Positions 13,764 through 24,435 are shown, counted from the stretch's first letter. The stretch: DNA of 64,000 nucleotides from Chryseobacterium sp. E1 (GCA_019203745.1 CP078104.1:3162001-3226000), one strand, 5' to 3'. Program-made: numbers and translations. Notes: generated from the letters alone by a model not told the origin.

Positions 13764-14562
13764 CAGAAAAGCGAAAAGGAGCCCGCTCCATTAAAATATT
13801 CCTGCGGATATTTTAGAACAGCTGAACCGGGGAGAAATAGAAACAGCCAATCTTACGGAATGGCTGGCAGTAGATCAGAAACTTTTATTAGCCAACTTAT
13901 TAACACAGAATAACCGTTCAGAATACCTTCAGCCTGTCCTGAAAAAAAAAGTAGAACAATTGAAAAAACAGACCGTCAATACAGTTAACGAAGCCATAGG
14001 AACTGGATTGTTGGATCTTGCGACTGCCAATGGAGATGATGAATTTCTGTCAAAACTTTTAATCCACCGGGCAGATCTGGTGCGTTGCTGGGCAGCCTAT
14101 ACTATTGGAAGAAACGGTAAATTGGATTTAAAAGACAAATTCAAAAAAATACAACCCTTTGCTGCAGATTCTCATTTTGGAGTAAGGGAGATCTGTTGGA
14201 TGACCATACGGCCGGATATTTCAAAAAATCTGGCTGACAGTATATCTGTTTTATCAAAGTGGACAAGTCACAAGAATGAAAATATCAGACGCTTTGCCAG
14301 TGAGTCTACCAGGCCGAGAGGCGTGTGGTGTGAACATATCCAGGAATTGAAGCAAAATCCGGGGCTTGGTCTGGAAATTTTAGAACCATTACGGTCAGAT
14401 CCATCCCGATATGTACAGGACAGCGTTGGCAATTGGCTGAATGATGCCGGCAAATCACAACCGGAGTTTGTAATGGAAATTTGTGATGAATGGTTAAGAG
14501 AGAGTCAGACGAAAGAAACTCAATACATTGTTAAAAAGGCACTGCGTACAATCCGGAAATAA
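13760..14562 (+). CDS. DNA alkylation repair protein (AlkD/AlkC-like HEAT-repeat family)
   Basis: It is made of HEAT-like helical repeats with the family signatures VRCWAAYTIGRNG, DSHFGVREICWMTIRPDI, NENIRRFASESTRPRGVWC, LEPLRSDPSRYVQDSVGNWLNDAGK and the end QYIVKKALRTIRK. Relatives are glycosylases removing alkylated bases. Start ATG 13760 overlaps the upstream stop, so translation is coupled; a frame break lies near 13798. Corrected length is about 267 residues. The pairing with a peroxiredoxin and HxlR suggests a chemical-damage response. Confidence 0.8.
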
Positions 14563-15447
14563 AATGATCCACGGGCCGGAAAATACCTCTGAAAATTTAA
14601 ATCTGCGTAATCTGCGAGAGAAAGAACAGCTTATTCTTTCAATATATTCTATTATTATTTTTAATGATGAAAAAGTTATCCACAATATGATATTTCTGAA
14701 TGGAATTACATTGCAGGTTTTTGATCCTTAAATACTTAAGAAAACTCTTTTAAACAGGCATTTTTGCAATAGTCTGAGGTGAAAAAGTTATCCACAATAT
14801 GGAATTCTTAAGTTTTATACATGCTGGATTATTGATATCCAATGTCTTAAGTAAATGCTTTAGAATAGGAGGTTTTGCAGCATAGCAATCCGAAAAAGTT
14901 ATCCACAAAGTCAAAAATGATAACCGCAGGCTAAATTTAAAGTTCAACGCTTTGGATATAGAAATGCACGAGTTTTTTAAAATATCAGATAATCTTATTT
15001 TAAATATCTGTGTAAATCCATGCAATCGCTGGTCGAAAAAGTTATCCACAATATGGAATTGTAGACTAGTCATTGTTGTATCTGTCATAATTTCAATACG
15101 TTTTGAAATGCCCTTGGATAGTATATTAATGTGAAACTTACTTAATAGAGGAATTTGAAAAAGTTATCCACAATGTCAGAAATATATATTCATCCTTCTA
15201 CAATTTCATCAGATTAAAAACATGTTTCTCAAAAGGTATCCGGTGTAAATCTGTGTCATTTGTGATGGGAAAAAGTTATCCACAATATGGGAATATAAAT
15301 TATCATCTTCTCTATCTGTCACAAAACGAATAGATTAATTAAAGTGCCTGTCCAAAAGCATTTGAAAAGATCGTATTTATCCGTTGAAGTAAAAAGTTAT
15401 CCACAATATGGAATTTTGATAGACAAAGAAAGACTTCAAAATATAAA
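14563..15447. other. Non-coding AT-rich region holding seven direct DnaA boxes (candidate origin or DnaA-titration locus)
   Basis: No convincing gene is present. The 15-base string AAAAAGTTATCCACA occurs seven times, all in the same direction. The perfect DnaA box TTATCCACA lies at 14676, 14788, 14899, 15042, 15164, 15276 and 15397 (first base). Spacing is 112, 111, 143, 122, 112 and 121 bp. Five copies extend to ATATG and three of these to ATATGGAAT. The sequence between copies is not repeated as a unit, although fragments like ATCTGTGT and TCATTTGTG recur. TTATCCACA is the high-affinity DnaA site, so this is a candidate oriC or DnaA-binding reservoir. No dnaA or dnaN gene is nearby. Confidence 0.7.
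14670..15411 (+). repeat. Seven-copy direct repeat with core AAAAAGTTATCCACA
   Basis: The core is identical in all seven copies, including the six bases before the 9-bp DnaA box. Copies 2, 4 and 7 share the longer form ending ATATGGAAT; copies 3 and 5 diverge right after the box (AAGTC, ATGTC). Uniform orientation and roughly regular spacing set it apart from chance occurrence. Confidence 0.95.
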
Positions 15448-16205
15448 CTACCATTTCTCTGTCAGATACTTCCAGTATCTTTTCGGAACATGCTGAATAT
15501 GGAGTTTCATATTCTTTCTTTCGATGATATTGGTTTTTGTAAAGTACCGCTGCCAAAGCGTTTGATAATTTTTTTCCTCATCATGGAACTTCTGCTGATA
15601 CTGATTCAGATCCAGCTTTTCATCCGGATAAAAGAAATCACAGCTTTCGAGATCATATAAAATACCATAATTTCTTCTCAGATCATAGATCATCCATTTC
15701 TGATCCTGATAGCGGTCTTTGAAATGTTTCCGGATTAAAGGGATTACATTGAAATCAGGATCTGTTTTTGAGAAAAAACACCATCCTGCATTTTTTCGAA
15801 GCGGACAAATGCGGTCATTCTGTGGCTTTCTCTCCCTACGGATTTACAGATTTTTGAAATTTTTAAAATGTCAGGATCTGCAAAATTTTCAAGAATATTT
15901 TCACCCTGGTGTTTTACAGACTGCTTTACGGCAGAGAGAATTAAATTTTCCATTTCCGGGTCCTCAGATAAAAAAACTTTTAAAAGTTGATGAATACCCG
16001 ATTTTCCAATGCTTAGCTCTAATTTATTGAGAACCCTTTCAGATTTGGTATTTTGTGTAATGACTTCATGGATCTCTGCAAAAATATTTTTCTGATGAAA
16101 ATTTTCCCTGCTTTTGATTTCCACATCTTTATAACGGTATTCGAAAACTTCAAAGACTGCAGTGAAAAGACCGTCAAAACTTCCATCGTAGAGTAGGGTT
16201 GTCAT
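15448..16205 (-). CDS. TIGR03915-like putative DNA metabolism protein (radical SAM partner)
   Basis: The corrected protein of about 252 residues starts MTTLLYDGSFDGLFTAVFEVFEYRY, the characteristic opening of the TIGR03915 family, and contains GRESHRMTAFVRFEKMQDG and, after frame repair near 15755, IPLIRKHFKDRYQDQKWMIYD. Members occur next to a radical SAM protein of the TIGR03916 family, which follows the same arrangement here (16375-17630, same strand, upstream). The pair is thought to act in DNA repair or modification, but no reaction has been established as far as I know. Confidence 0.8.
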
Positions 16206-16230
16206 GTATTGAATTAAAATTTGTTTGTGC

Positions 16231-16301
16231 TTGTCATTCTGAATGAAATAAAATGAATAATCCGGTTTATTGAAGAGATTCTTCTTTCGTCAGAATGACA
16301 A
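16231..16301. repeat. Intergenic inverted repeat TTGTCATTCTGA...TCAGAATGACAA
   Basis: Perfect 12-bp arms (16231-16242 and 16290-16301) flank 47 bp. This GTCATTCTGA-type element is a common dispersed intergenic repeat in Bacteroidota. It is followed by ATTTGTG-containing sequence resembling pieces of the DnaA-box region. Confidence 0.6.
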
Positions 16302-16374
16302 TAATGCTGTTACATTTTTGTATAAGAAATTTGTGATCATTTGTGAAAAACATTAGTGTCATTTGTGTTTAAGA

Positions 16375-17630
16375 TCAAAATAAAGTCAGCTGTTGCGAAA
16401 ACTGGTTATGAAATTTGGATGAGCTTCCACCTATGAGCAGTTTCCTGAAATTTTTATCCGTTAAGTATTTCAGATAGGCATTCCCTGCATTAAAATCGAT
16501 GAAATATTTCGCCCGGTTTACGGCTGCGCCCAATTTTTTCAAATGATCCATCGTTAAAATCTGAAAACGTCTGGCACTTACAATTTTCTGGGCTGTTTTT
16601 ACCCCAATTCCCGGGATCCTCAGAATCATCTGATAATCTGCAGTCTGAAGACTGACAGGAAACTGATCTAAATGTCGTAATGCCCAGCTTAATTTAGGAT
16701 CTACTTCCAGATCAAGGAAAGGAACATTCGGGTCTAAAATTTCTTCTGCTTTAAAACCGTAAAACCGCATCAGCCAATCCGACTGATACAACCGGTTTTC
16801 ACGAAGCATAGGGACCTCAGTCGTTAAAGAAGGAAGCCTTTTATCTTCCAGAACCGGAACATAACCGGAATAATAAACTCTTTTAAGGTTGAAATTTTTA
16901 TAAAAATGATCCGCCACTTTGATGATCTGTAAGTCATTTTCATTGGTTGCCCCTACAATCATCTGGGTAGATTGACCGGCCGGAGCAAATTTCGGAACTT
17001 TCTTTAAAATCTTTTTTCATCCTGATACTGGCTGATCCCTTTCTGGATATACCGCATCGGACTAAGCATATCCTGTCTGTTTTTCTCAGGTGCAAGCAGT
17101 TTTAATCCGCTTTCCGTAGGAATTTCAAGATTTACGGATAATCTGTCTGCATACAGCGCTGCTTCCTGCATCAGTTCGTCACTTACCCCGGAATAGACTT
17201 CAAATGAATATAACCATTAAAGTTTTCTTCTAAACGGAGCTTTTTGGCCACTCTTACCAGACGCTCCATCGTTGTATCTGCATTTTTGAAAATTCCCGAG
17301 CTTAGAAATAAGCCTTCAATATAATTTCTGCGGTAAAAATTAATGGTAAGATCTACCACTTCTTCCACGGTAAAAGCGGCCCTTTTAATATCATTCGAAC
17401 TTCTGGAAACACAGTAGGCACAATCGTAAATACAGTGATTGGTCAATAGTATTTTAAGCAAAGACACACACCTCCGTCTTCGGTATAGGTATGACATATC
17501 CCGCTTGCAGAACTGTCTCCTAAGGCACCCTTTTTTTTTTTCTCGTTCCTCCGCTGGAAGAACAGGAGACGTCGTATTTCGCAGCATCAGCAAGAATTTC
17601 AAGTTTTTCTTTAAGGCGGTCAAAATTCAT
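16375..17630 (-). CDS. Putative DNA modification/repair radical SAM protein (TIGR03916-like)
   Basis: This is a radical SAM enzyme of about 418 residues. The cluster motif in LTNHCIYDCAYCVSR is Cys-x3-Cys-x2-Cys. A C-terminal helix-hairpin-helix (RIPGIGVKTAQKIVSARR, near 16600) suggests DNA binding. The start is ATG 17630 (MNFDRLKEKLEILADAAKYDVSC). Frame breaks occur near 17530 (a run of ten T), 17185 and 17020. Relatives are described as spore-photoproduct-lyase-like DNA repair or modification enzymes. It is followed 170 bp later by its TIGR03915-like partner. Confidence 0.85.
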
Positions 17631-17785
17631 ATCAATACTATTTTGATACAATTTGTATCGGTGTTGTTTTAAATTTTGTTCAAATTTAGTTCCAAAATTG
17701 ATAAATGTCAACCTTTTTTCATAGAAGTTATCAACAAAAAACAGCCTCAAAATCATTATATTTACGGCTCATTAAAGTTTATATC

Positions 17786-19113
17786 ATGAATCATAAACCA
17801 ATCGAAGGTTTTTCCAAGCTGCCAAAGCAGGGGAAAATCGACTGGCTCGTAAACGAATATCTTGAAGGAAATCAGGAATACCAAAATATATTAAAACAAT
17901 ATTGGAACGAAGATGCAGATCTTCAGAAACTTCATGAAGAGTTTTCTGAAAATACGATCTCCAATTTTTATATGCCTTATGGAATTGCTCCGAACTTTCT
18001 GATCGACGGAAAACTATTGGCACTTCCAATGGCCGTTGAAGAAAGCTCAGTAGTAGCAGCCGCTTCCAAAGCCGCAAAATTCTGGATCGATAAAGGGGGT
18101 TTAAAACAACCATTATCAATACGGAAAAGCTGGGACATACCCATTTTATTTTTAATGTAGAACCTCACAAATTATTACATTTCTTTAATTTCAGTTTAAA
18201 GAAAAAATTATTTGAAACCACAGAAGATATCACAGCCAACATGAGAAAGCGTGGCGGAGGTATTTTGAATATCAGTCTGGTTGATAAAACTTCAGAAATG
18301 CCGAATTATTATCAGCTGAAGGCAAGCTTCGATACGGTAGATTCAATGGGGGCCAACTTTATCAATTCATGTCTTGAGCAGTTCGGGAAAACATTGAGAC
18401 AGGAAGTGGCAACCAGTGAAGATTTCACGCAGGAAGAAAAGAATTCACTACAGATTGTGATGAATATCCTTTCCAATTTTACACCGGACTGTATCGTGAG
18501 AGCTGAGGTTTCGTGTAAAATGGAAGATTTAAAAGATGACAGCGGAATTTCTCCTGAAGAATTTGCTTCTAAATTCAAACAGGCCGTTACCATTGCCGAG
18601 ATAGAACCTTACCGTGCAACTACTCATAATAAAGGCGTGATGAATGGTGTGGATGCTGTAGTGATTGCCACCGGAAACGATTTCAGAGCCACAGAAGCCT
18701 GTGCTCATGCTTATGCTGCAAGAGACGGGCAATACAGATCATTGACACACTGTACAACAGACAACGGAGTTTTCAGATTCTGGATCGATCTTCCTATTTC
18801 GGTAGGAGTTGTAGGAGGACTTACGAATCTTCATCCTCTGGTAAAATTCTCTCTGGCATTATTAGGAAAACCTTCTGCACAGGAATTAATGAGTATTCTT
18901 GCCGTTTCAGGGCTGGCTCAGAACTTTGGCGCATTACGTTCTTTAGTTACTACAGGCATTCAGAAAGGACATATGAAAATGCACCTTTTGAATATTTTAA
19001 ATCAACTGGGAGCCACTGAAGAAGAGAAACAGCACTTTGTAACTTATTTTAAAGATAAAACGGTAAGCCACCACGAAGTGATCAATGAGTTTAACAGAAT
19101 GAGAGGAAACTGA
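17786..19113 (+). CDS. Hydroxymethylglutaryl-CoA reductase, class II (degradative type)
   Basis: It interconverts HMG-CoA and mevalonate; in flavobacteria this class serves the mevalonate route to isoprenoids. The start is ATG 17786 (MNHKPIEGFSKLPK). Features include the substrate-binding AVEESSVVAAASKAAKFW, the HNKGVMNGVDAVVIATGNDFRA segment with the nicotinamide-site residues, and the catalytic His region near the C-terminus (KDKTVSHHEV). Length is about 442 residues, normal for class II. One frame break lies at about 18105. It heads a run of same-direction genes and is divergent from the radical SAM gene. Confidence 0.9.
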
Positions 19114-19279
19114 TGCTACAGATCATTTTGCCTATTGTATTCCTTCTTTTTGGATTTTTTCTGAAGAAAACAAACAATGAAGGTTTCAGAAGTTCAAGAG
19201 ATTTGCCAATATGTTTATTATATTAGGGATTTCCACATTGGTTGCCAAGTTCATTTTAATGTACTTAAAATCAAAATAG
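19113..19279 (+). CDS. Small membrane protein of about 55 residues
   Basis: ATG 19113 overlaps the HMG-CoA reductase stop (TGATG). The product has two hydrophobic spans, IILPIVFLLFGFFL and, after repair of one lost base near 19200, MFIILGISTLVAKFILMY. Its stop TAG overlaps the next gene's GTG start, so the three genes are translationally coupled. Function unknown. Confidence 0.6.
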
Positions 19280-20366
19280 TGAAAAAGGGTATTGTATTTT
19301 TTTATTGATTTCCGGGTTAAGTTTTTCGCAGCAGCAAAAAGTTAAAATCAGTAATCTGCATCCTAAAACTGAAGATACCGTTTTTCCGGTTGTTTCCTAT
19401 CCTGAAAATCCGAGGGTAGAAAATAAAATCAATACATTTCTGCAGGTGGATCAGCTGGAATATGTTCCCGGATCTGGCGGAAATCCTTTTAAACTGGCTT
19501 CCACAGCAACAAACTCCTATTCCAACTATCTTTATTTTTATAGTTGGGATAAAATTGAAACACCTGAGAATATTCTGAGTATTGCCATAAATGGCGAAGC
19601 TTCAGGAGCTTATCCGGAAGGATTTTTAATCTGGAAAAATTTTGATCTGAGGACAGGAAACTATATCAATGCTGAAGATTTATTTCAACCGGATTCAGTG
19701 AAAACTATTGAGGAGATTATTCAGAAAAGGGTAAAAAAAAAGAATTGCTGATTTTCTTGTCAAATTGAAAGCTGAGAAAAATCCATCTGAGGAAACTGAA
19801 GATCAGATCGCTATGTATGAGGACTGTTTTACAGAACATACTTTAGAAGACATCAGATATTTTTTCGGAAAAGATAAACTGACTTTTGTTGCCGGAAGAT
19901 GCTCCAACCATGCTATGAGAGCTCTGGATGACCTTGACAGTCACGAAATAGAGTTTTCCTATAAAGAACTGGAAAAATACTGGAGTCCTTATGCAAGAAA
20001 TTTAGTTTCCGGTTCTGAAAAAACAGGCGTCACCAGTTTCAGAAATAAACTGTACAAAGGAAAAATAGATGGCAAATTTCCCGTTACTGTTTTTATCAGC
20101 CGCTTATATAAAGGAGACAGTGAAAACGATACAAACTCCTTTACTGCATTGTATTGGTATGATAAAAATAAAAACTGATCTCATGGGACGGTAAAATGAA
20201 AGGAAATCATATTTCAATTACTGAGAATGATCATTATGATGAAGCTGCCGGCAAATGGATTCCAAGAGCTTTTGTAGAAGCAAATATGGATGGAAGTAAA
20301 ATTTCAGGAACCTGGCAGGATGATAAAACAAAAAAATATTTAACCCTAGAATTAGAAGAGTTATAA
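19279..20366 (+). CDS. Hypothetical exported protein (about 362 residues)
   Basis: It starts at GTG 19279 with a signal peptide (VKKGIVFFLLISGLSFSQ) cleaved before QQKVKIS. The body mixes beta-rich segments such as SIAINGEASGAYPEGFLIWKN and a later domain with KLYKGKIDGKFPVTVFISRL, which reads like a MORN or lipocalin-like repeat part (also ISGTWQDDKTKKYLTLEL at the end). This resembles DUF3298-type surface proteins but the match is weak. Frame breaks lie near 19300, 19735 and 20175. It is in an operon-like run with the genes before and after. Confidence 0.55.
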
Positions 20367-20367
20367 A

Positions 20368-20766
20368 ATGAAAACAATTACATTAGTTTTTGGAGCGGTT
20401 TACGGAATGATTTCTGTGATCCTGGGTGCTTTCGGAGCACACGCTTTAAAGAAAATATTAGCTGTGGAAAGACTGGAAAGTTTTGAAACAGGGGTAAGAT
20501 ACCAGATGTATGCAGCTTTTTTCCTGCTGATCATCGGATATATCTTAAAATTTGAAACATCTGCTGAAAAATGGACCTCCATTTTAATGATTGCTGGAAC
20601 CCTTTTATTCTCAGTGAGTATCTATTTTCTGAGCATGCAAGATTATTTGGGTATGAACCTTAAATTTTTAGGTCCTATCACTCCGCTTGGCGGATTAATG
20701 ATGATCTTAAGCTGGGGATGCTTATTCTTTATTTTGCCAAAAACAGAATATAAGAATGAAAATTAA
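20368..20766 (+). CDS. DUF423 family membrane protein
   Basis: This intact 132-residue protein has four hydrophobic spans and the DUF423 (YgdD/TMEM256) signature: FGAVYGMISVILGAFGAHAL at the N-terminus, RYQMYAAFFLLIIGYI, and LGPITPLGGLMMILSW near the C-terminus. Molecular role unknown. It starts one base after the previous stop and overlaps the following ClC gene by 11 bp. Confidence 0.9.
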   Translation: MKTITLVFGAVYGMISVILGAFGAHALKKILAVERLESFETGVRYQMYAAFFLLIIGYILKFETSAEKWTSILMIAGTLLFSVSIYFLSMQDYLGMNLKFLGPITPLGGLMMILSWGCLFFILPKTEYKNEN

Positions 20767-22029
20767 CAGAAGAAGACGGTTAATACGAACATTCAATCTT
20801 TTAGATCAGCCTATCAGGTTCAATCCGTTTGTATTCAGCCGTACCTTTTTTATGTGGGCCGTAACAGGCCTTGTTGGCGGTATCATTGCCGGAGGATATT
20901 GGATCGTACTTGAACATTTTACAGAATTTTTAGCTGAATTCCAGGGCTGGCAGGTAATTCCAACCATGGCAATCTGCGGTCTGCTGGCCGGATTGGTAAT
21001 TCATTTTATCGGAGATCGGGAGAAATTCATCTGATCGTAAATAACATCAGATTCAATAAAGGGAAACTGGAGCCGAAGAACAATCCTTCCATGATATTGT
21101 CATCGCTTTTTTGTGTGGCCTCAGGGGAAGTTTGGGGCCGGAAGCTCCTCTGGTACAGGTTACCGGATCTACAGGTACCTGGCTGGGAAAAATTTTCAGG
21201 CTGAAAGGAGAGGAGTTGCGTTCTTTAAGTATCGCAGGAATGGCATCCGGTTTTACAGCCTTGTTCGGAGCACCACTGGGAGGAAGCCTTTTTCGCTGGA
21301 ATTTTGCATCATAAACATGCGGTAGAATATTACAAGGCAATTATTCCAGCTTTGGTGGCAAGTTGCTTCAGCTACCTGATGTTTGCTTTGATCATTCATT
21401 TGGGAATCAGGGCAACCTGGGATCTGAAGGCCTATCATTATACAGGAGTCTATGACTTTCTATACGCTTCGTTATTTGGAATTGTAGGAACTTTTTTCGG
21501 ATGGATCTTCATCTTTGTGGTAAAGTTTTTCAAAAAAGTTTTTGAATACAGAAAATTTCCCATTTACATCAAAACACTGGTAGGAGGAATTATCTTAGGC
21601 ATGATTGCTTATAATTTTCCTATTACAAGATATTTCGGCCACAATGAGATCAATCAGTTGATCGGAGGAAACTTCGGGCTGAATTTCCTGATCCTGATTC
21701 TGGTTTTTAAAATATTGGCTATTGCCATTACCGTAACTTCAGGGTGGAGAGGAGGTTTTATCATTCCTTTGTTTTTTGTTGGAACTACATTAGGACTGAT
21801 TATTCATCATCTGTTTCCGGCAGTTGACACTACTTTGGCTATTGTAAGCTGTATGGCTGCCATCAATGCCTGCGTGACGAGAACCCCGATGAGTACAACG
21901 ATTATTTTGGGAACTCTTACAGGGTTTACCTATTTTGTTCCGATATTATTTGCCAGCCTTACCGGGTATTTTCTGGCACCGAAAATTCCGTTTATCGGTT
22001 CACAATCGGAAAAATTGGCAGAAGAATAA
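20756..22029 (+). CDS. ClC family chloride channel/transporter
   Basis: An integral membrane protein of about 424 residues of the ClC fold, moving chloride or fluoride. After repair of three breaks (near 21025, 21110, 21297) the key segments read ASGGSLGPEAPLVQVTG, ALFGAPLGGSLFALEI and TSGWRGGFIIPLFFVGTTLG. The segment matching the GREGP motif of E. coli ClC reads GSLGP, so a Leu takes the place of the gating glutamate, as in a distinct ClC subgroup. The GSGIP-type motif is also not obvious. Translation is coupled to the DUF423 gene. Confidence 0.85.
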
Positions 22030-22053
22030 AAAGAATTACAGTATAAATCATAT

Positions 22054-22084
22054 AAAGCTTTTCTTAGTTGAAGGGCTTTTTTTT
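22054..22084 (+). terminator. Terminator after the ClC gene
   Basis: A ten-pair stem (AAAGCTTTTC with GAAGGGCTTT, two G-T pairs) has a six-base loop and is followed by T residues. It closes the HMG-CoA reductase to ClC gene run. Confidence 0.7.
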
Positions 22085-22184
22085 AATTAGATTGGAAGAG
22101 GTGGTGCTCATCTTGAGTTTTGTATTTTTATTAAATCTTTGCCTATTGAGTGAATCCTCTTTTACATAGTATAAAATTAATATC

Positions 22185-23056
22185 ATGAATTTAAAGACCA
22201 TTATTTCACCGGTACTTCTTGGGATATCATCCATTATAGCGGCACAAACCATTCATTTTAAATGGGAGAAAGACTCTATCGGAAACAAATTAATTGATAA
22301 TATTGCGATGAGTGTTCCTTTTTCCATTGAAAATAAAACGTATCCTTTTCAGTTTGATCTGGGAGCAAATACAACATTAATTTATGACAAATGCTTTGAC
22401 GGTACAGAACTTTTAAGGAACAAAAAAATTGATTCTGCCTCAGATGCTGCAGGCCATAAAATATTCTCTGTTGAAAATCAGAATTTTAGTATAGACGGCT
22501 ATGCGCTGAAAAACCAAAAACTGTCCGGACTTTTAAATTTTGATCAGGGTGAAGTGTGTGGAGTGGTAGGTGCGGATATCTTTCAGAATAAATATTTGGT
22601 GATAGATTTTCCTAACAACAAAATGACGGTAACCGATGTCTTGGATAAGAAATTGAAATCCAGGGCAGATTTTGTAAGCATCCAGGTGAAAAATAATAAG
22701 CCCATTCTGCCCTTGAAAATTGACAATACAATATATAATTTCCAGTATGACAGCGGAGCAAGCATTTTTCCGGTTGTTACCTATCAGCAGAATTTTGCAG
22801 AGCTGATCAGGCATTCTCCATATAAAGAAGAACTGAATATCCGTAATTTTAATAATCCCTTGATTGTAAAGGCTGTGAAAATCGATAAGAAGGTTCAGAT
22901 AGGGACAAAATATTTTAAAGCTGATGAACTCTGGTATACCGAGGAGATTATTTCTCATTAAAACAGGATGGCATCGATGGGATTATAGGAAATGTTTTTT
23001 CATGAACAAGGTTATCATTATTGATTTTATAAAAAAAATTCGGAATTGTAGATTAA
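22185..23056 (+). CDS. Exported aspartyl-protease-like (clan AA) protein
   Basis: A signal peptide (ISPVLLGISSIIAAQ) is followed by two retropepsin-like motifs in one chain: FDLGANTTLIYD (near 22350) and YDSGASIFPVV (near 22745). VVGADIFQNKYLVIDFPNNKM matches the typical strand after the first active-site half. Two Asp motifs in one chain suggest a pepsin-like arrangement. After repair near 22957 and 22998 the protein continues through QDGIDGIIGNVF and ends at 23056 (about 290 residues). The second motif has Ser after Asp, while the first has Leu, so activity is uncertain. Confidence 0.7.
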
Positions 23057-23156
23057 AAGATGAAACTTGGTCTTAATTCACATTTTTCTGTCTAAAAACA
23101 TGATTTTTATCTCCTTTAAATTTCTTTGAACAGCATTGCTTTCTTTAAAATAAAAA

Positions 23157-23186
23157 TTGATATTTCATCTGTTTTTAGTAAATTTG
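23157..23186 (+). promoter_or_regulatory. Bacteroidota sigma-A promoter for sucC
   Basis: TTG (23157-23159), exactly 19 bases, then TAAATTTG (23179-23186) match the -33/-7 consensus of this phylum. Transcription would start about 30 bp before the sucC ATG. Confidence 0.75.
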
Positions 23187-23224
23187 TCAACCTTTAAATA
23201 TTAAAATAAAATAATAAAAATAAT

Positions 23225-24413
23225 ATGAATCTTCACGAGTATCAATCAAAAGAGATTTTATCAAAGTATGGAGTAGCTATCCAACGTGGTTTCGTTGCAA
23301 ACAACGTAGATGAAGCTGTAGCTGCTGCTGAAAAACTAACTGCTGAAACTGGCGCTCAAGGGTGGGTAGTAAAGCTCAGATCCACGCAGGTGGTCGTGGT
23401 AAAGGTGGTGGTGTAAAGTTCTCTCCAAACATGGATAAGCTTAAAGAAAACGCTCAGAACATCATCGGAATGCAGTTGGTAACTCCACAAACTTCTGCTG
23501 AGGGTAAAAAAGTAAATTCTGTTTTGGTTGCAGAGGATGTATATTATCCAGGTGAAACAGAAACTAAAGAATTTTATGTTTCTATTCTTTTAGACAGAGC
23601 TGAAGGTAAAAATACAGTTGTATATTCTACTGAAGGTGGGATGGATATTGAGCACGTTGCTGAAGTAACTCCTCATTTGATCCATAAAGAAATCATTGAT
23701 CCGCTTTAGGTCTTCAAGGTTTCCAGGCTAGAAAAATTGCTTTCAACTTAGGTCTTGAAGGGAATGCTTTCAAAGAATTTACAAAATTCATCACTTCTTT
23801 ATATAATGCTTACACTGGTATTGATGCATCTCTTTTCGAAATCAACCCGGTGTTGAAAACTTCTGATAACAAAATTATCGCTGTAGATGCTAAAGTAACT
23901 TTAGATGATAACTCATTGTTCCGTCACAAAGACTTAGCTGAGCTTAGAGATACAAGAGAAGAAGATCCAATGGATGTAGAAGCTGGTGAAGCTGGTCTTA
24001 ACTTCGTAAAACTAGACGGTAACGTAGCTTGTATGGTAAACGGTGCAGGTCTTGCAATGGCAACTATGGATATCATCAAATTATCTGGTGGTAACCCTGC
24101 TAACTTCCTTGATGTAGGAGGTACTGCTGATGCTCAGAGAGTACAGACTGCTTTCGGAATCATCTTAAGAGATCCAAATGTAAAAGCTATTTTGATCAAC
24201 ATCTTCGGAGGTATCGTAAGATGTGACAGAGTTGCTCAAGGGGTTGTAGATGCTTACAAAGCTATGGGTAGCCTTCCGGTTCCATTGATCGTAAGATTAC
24301 AGGGAACTAACGCTGTAGAAGCTAAAAAATTAATTGACGAGTCTGGTCTTCCGGTACACTCTGCAATTACTTTAGAAGAAGCTGCAAACAAAGTAAAAGA
24401 AGTTTTAGCATAA
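23225..24413 (+). CDS. sucC: Succinyl-CoA ligase (ADP/GDP-forming) beta subunit
   Basis: This TCA-cycle enzyme subunit binds the nucleotide through an ATP-grasp fold. The N-terminus [17 protein letters not shown], the [16 protein letters not shown] grasp motif, FEINPVLKT and the C-terminal [17 protein letters not shown] and [13 protein letters not shown] segments are all visible. Length is about 396 residues. Frame breaks at about 23372 and 23706 are single-base losses. sucD is not adjacent here, because a terminator follows directly. Confidence 0.95.
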
Positions 24414-24435
24414 TCTAAAATTTTCCAATAAATAA

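Noticed and set aside
14670..15411. Possible CRISPR array because of seven direct repeats
   Set aside because: Repeat core is only 15 bases, spacers are 96-128 bases and of uneven length, and no cas genes are nearby. The core is a DnaA box, which explains it better.
22533..22958. Minus-strand ORFs opposite the aspartyl-protease-like gene
   Set aside because: They are shadows of the plus-strand gene with no domain character; the same applies to most antisense ORFs in the window.
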